A stretch of DNA of 5,592 bases, taken from NCBI GenBank assembly GCA_900557475.1, contig USTA01000066.1:1-5592 (forward strand), written 5' to 3'. Of this stretch, positions 1 through 4,934 are shown one piece after another. The notes beneath the pieces were generated by a model that was not told where the DNA came from, did no database searches, and worked only from the letters and a program-made list of their open reading frames with translations. The first letter of the stretch is position 1. Each line of letters opens with the position of its first letter. This DNA is from an uncultured Clostridium sp. (GTDB lineage: Bacteria; Bacillota; Clostridia; TANB77; CAG-508). The translations under genes were made by a program, and so were the position numbers.

Positions 1-335
1 GGTCCTTGCTCTTTTGAAGTTTTTGCAGCTTTTAGAAAATTCATTACTGAAATTCCCGGCACTTCCTCTGGAGTTTGAAATGACATAAAAATTCCTTTTT
101 TTGCTCTTTCATCTGTTTTTAATTCATTTATGTTTTCACCCTCAAAGTCAATCTCACCTTTTACAATTTTATACTCTGGGTTATTTAAAATAATATTTGC
201 AAGAGTTGATTTTCCTGCGCCATTAGGACCCATTATTACATGAGTTTCACCTTTATTTATTTTTAAATTAAGTCCTTTTATAATTTCTTTTTCTCCTGCA
301 TTTACATATAAGTCTTTAATTTTTAATAATTCCAT
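1..335 (-). CDS. sufC: SufC, Fe-S cluster assembly ATPase (partial, N-terminal 111 residues)
   Basis: This is an ABC-family ATPase of the SUF machinery. SufC binds the SufB/SufD scaffold in the cytoplasm and uses ATP to drive assembly of iron-sulfur clusters. The visible protein starts MELLKIKDLYV. It has a Walker A motif GPNGAGKST at about residues 36-44 and a Q-loop SFQTPEEVPGI around Gln87. That Q-loop context, with a PxEVPG/PxEIPG sequence, is characteristic of SufC and separates it from transporter ATPases. The start ATG (333-335) is preceded by AAAGGAA about 8 bases upstream. The family is about 250 residues long, so more than half of the gene, including the signature and Walker B motifs, lies beyond the left edge. 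It has its own promoter at 384-412. In Clostridia the genes after sufC are usually sufB, sufD, sufS and sufU, but none is visible here. Confidence 0.93.
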   Translation of the reverse strand, partial: MELLKIKDLYVNAGEKEIIKGLNLKINKGETHVIMGPNGAGKSTLANIILNNPEYKIVKGEIDFEGENINELKTDERAKKGIFMSFQTPEEVPGISVMNFLKAAKTSKEQG

Positions 336-361
336 TTTTTTATTCCTTTTATATAAATTAA

Positions 362-377
362 GTTAGTCTTGTCTAAC
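362..377. promoter_or_regulatory. Small palindrome at the suf transcription start, candidate operator
   Basis: GTTAGTCTTGTCTAAC is an interrupted inverted repeat with GTTAG/CTAAC arms separated by six bases. It sits immediately downstream of the -10 region, where transcription should begin, and upstream of the sufC ribosome binding site. That is a typical place for a repressor operator. suf operons in Firmicutes are often controlled by an Rrf2/IscR-type regulator, but this sequence does not clearly match the classical IscR motif. The identity of the binding protein is inference. Confidence 0.4.
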
Positions 378-383
378 ATTATA

Positions 384-412
384 ATATTAACATCAGTTTT
401 TAATTTTGTCAA
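384..412 (-). promoter_or_regulatory. Sigma-A-type promoter of the suf operon
   Basis: Reading the minus strand, a perfect TTGACA -35 box (407-412) is followed after 17 bases by TAATAT (384-389). An overlapping perfect TATAAT sits at 378-383, but its 23-base spacing is too long. The promoter lies about 50-75 bases upstream of the sufC start and begins only 20 bases after the stop of the S66 peptidase gene. No terminator hairpin is visible between the two genes, so read-through into suf is possible. Confidence 0.72.
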
Positions 413-431
413 TATAACTTTTTCTCATTTC

Positions 432-1448
432 TTAACATAATTCAAATTCAATTTTTCCTTTTCCATCCTTTACACTAATGTTTGCAATGCTTCCATTAAT
501 TATTGGCATAGATGGGGACTTATGTGAAATATCTGCATCATATATAATTGGAATATTTAATTCTGATATTATCATATCTTTTATACAATTTTCCATATTT
601 TCATATTCTGGATAACAATTTTTTTCTATACCATTTCTTCCAAATATAATTGCCTTTGCATATTTAAAATATCCTAATTCGTTTAGCTTCCACATTCCTC
701 TTATAAGTTCTTCTTTTGATAGTTCACAATTATCAAAAATATAAATTATTCCATCTTCTTTATACTTTTCTGCGAATTCACAAATTCCATCGTATTTAGT
801 TCCAGCAAGTTCCATTACTATATCTAAGCAACCAGCAAGTATCCTTCCCGAAACATTAATTGCTTTGTTTTCAAATGTATTCCAGTACACTTTTGTATCT
901 AAATTTTCTCCCTCTAACCCTGTAATTTTAGGCAAACTATTTTCTTCATAATATCCATAGCTTTTTAACTTAGATATTTTCCCTTCCAAAAAATTCAGAC
1001 TTTGATTTAAACTTTCGTGCCAATTATCTGCTCCAAATTTTTTAAAATTCTGACCATAAATTGTAGCAATATCGTATTTAGTTGTAAGTGGCATCAATAT
1101 TCCTGTTGGGTCTGAAAAACCCATTACCCATTTTGGATTTTGTGCTATCTTATTAAAATCTATATATGGCAATATTTCCACTAAGAAGTCTCCTCCACAT
1201 GCACAAATTATTGCATTGGAGTTATTTTCAAACATAAAGTTCATTTCTTCTGCACGTTTTTTAGCACTTTCACTTCTTCCTGTTTTGCATGTCCATAAAT
1301 TTTCTGACAGATTTATTTTATAGCCCAATTTTTCTAATTTATCTTTTCCATTTTTATATCTCTTTTTTTCCAGCTCATCCATTATTCCTGCTGATGGTGA
1401 CGGAACATCAATTGTATCTCCTTTATTTAAAAATTTTGGGTATATCAT
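432..1448 (-). CDS. S66 family serine peptidase (LD-carboxypeptidase / MccF-like)
   Basis: This 338-residue protein belongs to peptidase family S66. The family includes LD-carboxypeptidases, which trim muropeptide tetrapeptides during peptidoglycan recycling, and MccF, which cleaves microcin C-type peptides. The nucleophile elbow is GFSDPTG with Ser112. The second conserved block runs GIIYIFDNCEL at about 233-243, followed by a helix ending in an IFGR strand (268-271). The catalytic-His block is DISHKSPSMPIING with His309. There is no signal peptide, so it is cytoplasmic, as expected for the family. In the second block, where relatives usually have LEN/LED, this protein has FDN (Asp239), so the catalytic acid may be Asp instead of Glu, or Glu242 may serve. 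The start is supported by AAGGAGG five bases upstream. It is the last gene of a three-gene unit, 15 bases after the membrane protein. MccF-like immunity and wall recycling cannot be told apart from sequence alone. Confidence 0.88.
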   Translation of the reverse strand: MIYPKFLNKGDTIDVPSPSAGIMDELEKKRYKNGKDKLEKLGYKINLSENLWTCKTGRSESAKKRAEEMNFMFENNSNAIICACGGDFLVEILPYIDFNKIAQNPKWVMGFSDPTGILMPLTTKYDIATIYGQNFKKFGADNWHESLNQSLNFLEGKISKLKSYGYYEENSLPKITGLEGENLDTKVYWNTFENKAINVSGRILAGCLDIVMELAGTKYDGICEFAEKYKEDGIIYIFDNCELSKEELIRGMWKLNELGYFKYAKAIIFGRNGIEKNCYPEYENMENCIKDMIISELNIPIIYDADISHKSPSMPIINGSIANISVKDGKGKIEFELC

Positions 1449-1463
1449 ATTTTCCTCCTTAAT

Positions 1464-2897
1464 TTAATATAAACATATATGTGCTGTATCATTCTCAAAT
1501 ATTATCTGTTCTTCATTAAATTCACTCCAATTATTAGCACTAAATTTTTCATAGTGTTTTTTCTTACGTATTACAAACTCTATGTCTCTATTTAAATAAT
1601 ATCTAATGAAATCTTCCTTACCATATATAGTATATAGTGTTTTTATTGTAAATGAATTTATTGGATAATTATTAAATGTTTCTTTGGGTTGTTTATATAT
1701 ATATATAGCTACTTTTCTTATTACATTATTAGTTTTATTTTCATATTCTATAATTTGTTTTTTTATTGCTTCTCCATATTCTTTTTCTGCTTGATTACTT
1801 TTATATAACCAAAATCCATTTAATAAATATGACATCTCATTAATTATAAATATACTAACCGCAAATATTAATGCAAGCGCAGAATTTACTTTTTTATTAG
1901 GTTCTATTGTATATCCAATAACAATAATTGAAAAACCTATTATTCCTCCAATTGCACTAAATGTTCGAGCAGACATAGAACTTACTTCTGTAACAAATAA
2001 TGGTATTACACATGAAAGTACTACTGTGACAATTGATAAAACATATTTTATTATTTCATCATACTTTTTATTTGCAAGTAAAAAAACAAGTGTTATTGTA
2101 AATGTTATTAGTATAAAATTTGGTAATGATAGATTAAAAGTTATAGATAATGAATAAACAAACACCATCCATATTTGATATAGTATTTTTTTATTTATCA
2201 TATTTCCTTCTAGTCTCATATCTTCTGTATTTAAAATTGTATTACATATTTTAATTACTATAAATGCTGTAATAAACGCTATTGCACATAGTATTATCAT
2301 TTTTATTAAATTCTTAATTGTATCTTTTTTTGTACTTTTTTGAACAAACATAAATATTAATGATGTTATTACAAATACATTTAATATTCCTTGATAAAAC
2401 AGCATTGATAAGCTTACAAGTAAAACCGCTATTACTGTTTTTTTATGTATAATTAATTCTTTTGCAGCTAAAACACATAATAATTTTCCTATGCACATTA
2501 ATCCAGTTTCAAAATATGCTAAATGTTCCATTGCAAATGGATTAAATACTATTAAGAATGCTCCTAGAAATATAATTAACTTTTGTATCTTATTTTTTTC
2601 TTTGGAATTAATGATTTTATATATTATATATACAGATGTAGAATTAGCTATAAGAGCTATTAAATTACTTATAATATCTAATATTTGAACTTGAATATTA
2701 AACCTAAGTCCCATATGTAAGAATAAAGCACTAAAAACTCTTCCATCTTTTAAGAACGTTGTTTCATATTCCTGCTTTTGCCATAATACATTATATGTAT
2801 CTGGAACAGTGTGAAAGTTCAGAAAAAATATTGTTGTAAGTGCTCCTAAAATAAATATTGCTATAAAAAGTATTATATTATTTTTTTGCTTTTTCAT
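1464..2897 (-). CDS. Polytopic membrane protein, GtrII-like glucosyltransferase family
   Basis: This 477-residue integral membrane protein has about 11-12 predicted transmembrane segments. They include residues 8-27, 75-95, 107-121, 131-148, 154-186, 198-217, 237-275, 284-303, 314-331 and 337-357. A soluble tail of about 120 residues follows. The layout resembles the GtrII/Glucos_trans_II family, whose members transfer a sugar from a lipid carrier to a surface polymer on the outer face of the membrane. Supporting features are a short N-terminal helix, an outside loop with a DGR motif (51-53), a FNPFAMEHLAYFE stretch (118-130), FYQG (167-170) and MSARTFSA (308-315). The start ATG has AAGGAAG 8 bases upstream. 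The gene lies between a PPC-domain gene (48-base gap) and the S66 peptidase gene (15-base gap), so all three are probably co-transcribed. No GtrA flippase or GtrB synthase is visible. The acceptor is unknown, and the family call rests on motif resemblance. Other GT-C-type membrane enzymes remain possible. Confidence 0.68.
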   Translation of the reverse strand: MKKQKNNIILFIAIFILGALTTIFFLNFHTVPDTYNVLWQKQEYETTFLKDGRVFSALFLHMGLRFNIQVQILDIISNLIALIANSTSVYIIYKIINSKEKNKIQKLIIFLGAFLIVFNPFAMEHLAYFETGLMCIGKLLCVLAAKELIIHKKTVIAVLLVSLSMLFYQGILNVFVITSLIFMFVQKSTKKDTIKNLIKMIILCAIAFITAFIVIKICNTILNTEDMRLEGNMINKKILYQIWMVFVYSLSITFNLSLPNFILITFTITLVFLLANKKYDEIIKYVLSIVTVVLSCVIPLFVTEVSSMSARTFSAIGGIIGFSIIVIGYTIEPNKKVNSALALIFAVSIFIINEMSYLLNGFWLYKSNQAEKEYGEAIKKQIIEYENKTNNVIRKVAIYIYKQPKETFNNYPINSFTIKTLYTIYGKEDFIRYYLNRDIEFVIRKKKHYEKFSANNWSEFNEEQIIFENDTAHICLY

Positions 2898-2945
2898 TAG
2901 ATTATCTTCCTTTTTTATTATTGCTTATATATTTTATATTATAGT

Positions 2946-3365
2946 TTAAAATTCAAATAAATTTAATCCTATATTTTCGTCATATTTTCTGTCAACTTTT
3001 CCATTTATCACATTTATAACCATCTCACAAGTTGCACTTACTATTGCTCTATTTAAATGTCCTCCGAACACCTCTCCTTTTTCATTTCCCGCACTCATAT
3101 GAATATGAGTATAAAACTCTTCATTCATTGTGTTTATTGTTCCAGTTAGAGATACTATTTCAAAGTTTCCTTTAAAGTCATTAGAATAGTACTTTTTTTC
3201 ATCCACATTGAAAACTCCTACTGTAAAATCATTTGTAGCTCCTAATGCATTAATATTTGCAAGTTTTATATCTTCTTTTAAAGCTATTTCTTTAATCTTT
3301 GCAATAATTTCTTCTCCTCTGTCAATTCTTGCAACAATTGTATTATTAAATTTTTTGTACTCCAT
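2946..3365 (-). CDS. PPC/DUF296 domain protein
   Basis: This 139-residue protein is a single PPC (plants and prokaryotes conserved, DUF296) domain. Plant members carry an added AT-hook and bind DNA. Bacterial stand-alone members are trimers of uncertain function, and calling them DNA-binding is only by analogy. Conserved signatures are INALGATNDFTVGVFN (38-53), SLTGTIN (72-78), the HIH pair (His87, His89), GGHL with His103 (101-104), ATCEMVI (111-117) and the C-terminal IGLNLFEF. The three histidines are placed so that they could form a metal site, as proposed for bacterial homologues. The protein fills the usual length of the family and has no AT-hook. The start is set by GGAGG six bases upstream. 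It is the first gene after a good promoter (3397-3426), followed by the GtrII-like and S66 genes. Confidence 0.88.
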   Translation of the reverse strand: MEYKKFNNTIVARIDRGEEIIAKIKEIALKEDIKLANINALGATNDFTVGVFNVDEKKYYSNDFKGNFEIVSLTGTINTMNEEFYTHIHMSAGNEKGEVFGGHLNRAIVSATCEMVINVINGKVDRKYDENIGLNLFEF

Positions 3366-3396
3366 CTGTATCCTCCATTTTAATTTTTTCGTTACA

Positions 3397-3426
3397 ATTA
3401 TACCATAATATAAATGCTTTTTTCAA
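3397..3426 (-). promoter_or_regulatory. Promoter of the PPC - GtrII-like - S66 peptidase unit
   Basis: On the minus strand TTGAAA (3421-3426) is followed after 18 bases by a perfect TATAAT (3397-3402), about 30 bases upstream of the PPC-protein start codon. It lies just downstream of the terminator of the preceding repair operon, which fits an independent transcription unit. No further promoter is evident in the short gaps before the next two genes. Confidence 0.7.
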
Positions 3427-3450
3427 TTAAAAATATTATTTCAGTTAGAC

Positions 3451-3475
3451 AAATAAAGCCCCATCTTGCGATGGG
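3451..3475 (-). terminator. Rho-independent terminator of the ferredoxin-ogt-tag unit
   Basis: In the minus-strand transcript CCCATC pairs perfectly with GATGGG around a GCAA loop, a stable GNRA tetraloop. The hairpin is followed by GCTTTATTTG, a moderately T-rich tail. It starts 13 bases after the tag stop codon. On the plus strand the same hairpin is followed by TTTTT, so it could also stop antisense transcription, although no plus-strand gene approaches it. Confidence 0.75.
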
Positions 3476-3488
3476 TTTTTAATATTTT

Positions 3489-4028
3489 CTATTCTTTATA
3501 TAAAAAGCACTCTTTATCATGTGAATATATAGCTCCTATTGCTTGCAAATATGAATAAATACTAGTGCTTCCAACAAATTTCATTCCTCTTTTTTGTAAG
3601 TCTTTTGATAATTTGTCCGACAGTTCATTTGTAGTTTTATCAATTTCATAAATAGTTTTATTTGGTATGAATAGTTTTAGATAATTATAAAAAGACCCAT
3701 ATTCTTCTTGTAACGCTTTAAATATTTTACTATTATTTATTGTTGCCTTTATTTTTAGTTTGTTTCTTATAATATTTTTATTTTCAAGCAATTCTTGAAT
3801 TTTTTTATTATTATAGTTACATATTTTATCTATTTCAAAATTATCTAATGCTTTTCTAAAGCTTTCTCTTTTATTTAATATACATTCCCATGAAAGTCCT
3901 GCTTGAAATGATTCTAGAATAAGCATTTCATATAAATACTCATCTGAAAAGTTTGGTCTGCACCATTCAGCATCATGATATTTTATATATAATTCATTTT
4001 TTAAATTACACCATCTACATCTTTTCAT
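3489..4028 (-). CDS. tag: DNA-3-methyladenine glycosylase I
   Basis: This enzyme removes 3-methyladenine, a lethal alkylation product, from DNA as the first step of base excision repair in the cytoplasm. The 179-residue protein matches the usual TagI length. The zinc ligands are Cys4, His18, His170 and Cys174, equivalent to Cys4, His17, His175 and Cys179 of the E. coli enzyme. The lesion-pocket residues are also present: Tyr17, Glu39 and Trp47 in the block LESFQAGLSWECILNKR. The C-terminal RGMKFVGSTSIYSYLQAIG stretch is typical of the family. A small departure is Cys23 in EWCRP, where most homologues have EWG. The ATG overlaps the ogt stop as ATGA (4025-4028), and its AAGAGG ribosome site lies inside ogt, so the two genes are translationally coupled. 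A hairpin terminator follows directly. Confidence 0.96.
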   Translation of the reverse strand: MKRCRWCNLKNELYIKYHDAEWCRPNFSDEYLYEMLILESFQAGLSWECILNKRESFRKALDNFEIDKICNYNNKKIQELLENKNIIRNKLKIKATINNSKIFKALQEEYGSFYNYLKLFIPNKTIYEIDKTTNELSDKLSKDLQKRGMKFVGSTSIYSYLQAIGAIYSHDKECFLYKE

Positions 4029-4564
4029 AGCTTTGTACCTCTTTTAGGAATAAAGAATTTACTCATATCATTATTTTCAAGTTTTAATAATTCTATTTTG
4101 TTTTTTATCCCACCACCATATCCAGTTAGGCTTCCATTTGTACCAACAACTCTATGGCAGGGAATTATTATGCATATTGGATTCCATCCAACAGCTCCTC
4201 CTACTGCCTGTGCCGACATCTTACTTACCCCTCTATCCTTTGCAATTAACTTCGCTATATCGTTATATGTTAGAGTTTTTCCAAAAGGTATATTACTCAC
4301 TATATCTGCCACTTCTTTTCTGAATGTCGTTAAATTATTTATTTTATATTTTGGTGTGAAACCTGGATTTTTACCACTAAAATATATATCAAGCCATTTA
4401 CTTGTTTCTTTAAATATTGGTAATTCTTTTTCTTCACAATTTATTTCATGTTTTTTAATATCTCTTGAACCTTCGAACCAAAGTCCTGTTAAAGATTCTT
4501 CATCACTATTCATTATAATATTTGAAAAGCCTTTTGGCGTTTGATACATCCATTTATATGTCAT
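4025..4564 (-). CDS. ogt: Methylated-DNA--[protein]-cysteine S-methyltransferase
   Basis: This suicide repair protein moves the methyl group from O6-methylguanine (and O4-methylthymine) in DNA to its own cysteine. The active site is PCHRV with acceptor Cys136, preceded by the Asn hinge (Asn128 in GWNPI) and the DNA-recognition helix SAQAVGGAVG (117-126). The N-terminal half (1-75) is the short, poorly conserved Ogt-type domain. IPFGKTLTYNDIAKLIA (92-108) and the GSLTGYGGG loop (144-152) complete the signature. The helix position filled by the base-flipping Arg finger in human and many bacterial enzymes is Gln119 here. The length of 179 residues is normal. The start at 4564 follows an AAGGG site 10 bases upstream. 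There is no Ada-type regulatory domain. It lies 24 bases after the ferredoxin gene and overlaps tag by four bases, forming an alkylation-repair pair. Confidence 0.95.
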   Translation of the reverse strand: MTYKWMYQTPKGFSNIIMNSDEESLTGLWFEGSRDIKKHEINCEEKELPIFKETSKWLDIYFSGKNPGFTPKYKINNLTTFRKEVADIVSNIPFGKTLTYNDIAKLIAKDRGVSKMSAQAVGGAVGWNPICIIIPCHRVVGTNGSLTGYGGGIKNKIELLKLENNDMSKFFIPKRGTKL

Positions 4565-4588
4565 AACATCAATACCCTTCTATTTCAC

Positions 4589-4774
4589 TTATAGTACTAA
4601 AGCTTTTTTAGGACAAAAGTTAGAACATTTACCACATTTTATGCATTTTTCGTAATCTATTTTAGGAGCCTCAAAGCCTTCTTGACTTAGTGCTCCTACT
4701 GGGCAAACGTTTACAGCTGGGCATTTATGATTTTGCGGACAATTTTCTACTATAATCTTCAACTTCTTATCCAT
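4589..4774 (-). CDS. Small 4Fe-4S ferredoxin with atypical first cluster motif
   Basis: This 61-residue cytoplasmic ferredoxin-like protein is close to the usual 55-60 residues of clostridial 2[4Fe-4S] ferredoxins. The second motif is canonical: Cys44, Cys47, Cys50 and Cys54 in CIKCGKCSNFCP. The first motif is altered to CPQNHKCPAVNVCP, with Cys12, Cys18 and Cys24 spaced five residues apart instead of CxxCxxCxxxCP. By the standard ligand pattern, Cys24 with Cys44, Cys47 and Cys50 would hold one complete cluster. That leaves Cys12, Cys18 and Cys54, possibly with His16, for a second cluster or metal site. I recall this CPQNHxCP arrangement in other anaerobes, so it is probably a real subfamily and not a decayed gene. 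The ribosome site AAAGGAA lies 11 bases upstream. It is the first gene before ogt and tag, 24 bases from ogt. Its redox partner is unknown. Confidence 0.88.
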   Translation of the reverse strand: MDKKLKIIVENCPQNHKCPAVNVCPVGALSQEGFEAPKIDYEKCIKCGKCSNFCPKKALVL

Positions 4775-4808
4775 ATTAAAATTTATTCCTTTCTATACTT
4801 TATATAAA

Positions 4809-4846
4809 AATAACATATGCTAATATTGATGTTAGCATATGTTATT
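4809..4846 (-). terminator. Long perfect inverted repeat: terminator of the FGE-like gene and/or operator of the ferredoxin operon
   Basis: AATAACATATGCTAA (4809-4823) is repeated exactly in inverted form at 4832-4846 around an 8-base loop. In the minus transcript the hairpin is followed by TTTATAT, extending a T-rich run, which suits a rho-independent terminator for the FGE-like gene ending at 4935. The stem has only three G-C pairs out of 15, which is weak for a terminator. It also covers the candidate -10 box of the ferredoxin promoter and ends only 34 bases before the ferredoxin start codon, so a protein-binding operator is a serious alternative. Confidence 0.55.
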
Positions 4847-4857
4847 TGTTTTGTAAA
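4829..4857 (-). promoter_or_regulatory. Candidate promoter of the ferredoxin-ogt-tag operon
   Basis: On the minus strand TTTACA (4852-4857) is followed after 17 bases by TAACAT (4829-4834). The -10 box is preceded by TGC, giving an extended -10 (TGnTAnnnT). Each box departs from consensus, but the spacing is ideal and no better promoter lies between the FGE-like gene and the ferredoxin. The -10 lies inside the inverted repeat at 4809-4846, so a protein bound to the repeat would block it. Confidence 0.42.
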
Positions 4858-4874
4858 TACTTATTTTACTATCT

Positions 4875-4906
4875 TTTAACTTACCTTTAACTTTTTTATT
4901 TAACTT
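4875..4906. repeat. Three TTTAACTT direct repeats upstream of the ferredoxin promoter
   Basis: Exact copies of TTTAACTT lie at 4875-4882, 4886-4893 and 4899-4906, so successive copies start 11 and 13 bases apart, close to one helical turn. They sit about 18-50 bases upstream of the candidate -35 box. That is a common place for an activator that binds tandem sites on one DNA face. The region is AT-rich, so chance similarity is possible and no regulator is identified. The rest of the gap between 4847 and 4934 shows nothing else. Confidence 0.35.
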
Positions 4907-4934
4907 CATATTTCGGCTTGCATACTATTTTTTA

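Noticed and set aside
1694..1707. TATATATATATATA run as a possible microsatellite or phase-variation tract.
   Set aside because: It lies in frame within the GtrII-like gene and encodes alternating Ile/Tyr. It is short and expected in such AT-rich DNA.
2491..2688. Plus-strand open frame inside the GtrII-like gene.
   Set aside because: It is antisense to membrane-segment coding sequence, with no supporting start signals or known motif.
3208..3408. Plus-strand open frame opposite the PPC gene and its promoter.
   Set aside because: It is antisense to a well-conserved gene. Its hydrophobic translation is what the reverse of this AT-rich coding sequence would give.
3444..3450. GTTAGAC, resembling half of the suf palindrome at 362-377, as a second operator copy.
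   Set aside because: Only a 7-base match with no inverted partner, located between a terminator and a promoter's upstream side. It is likely chance.
3489..3491. The ferredoxin-ogt-tag cluster as an Ada-type adaptive response regulon.
   Set aside because: No AraC/Ada DNA-binding domain or Ada N-terminal Cys-methyl sensor is encoded. Ogt here is the short, non-regulatory form.
4098..4544. Long plus-strand open frame opposite ogt (with a shorter one at 4138-4323).
   Set aside because: It lies entirely antisense to a clear ogt gene and its translation is a low-complexity, Pro/Phe/Leu-rich shadow with no recognisable family or ribosome site.
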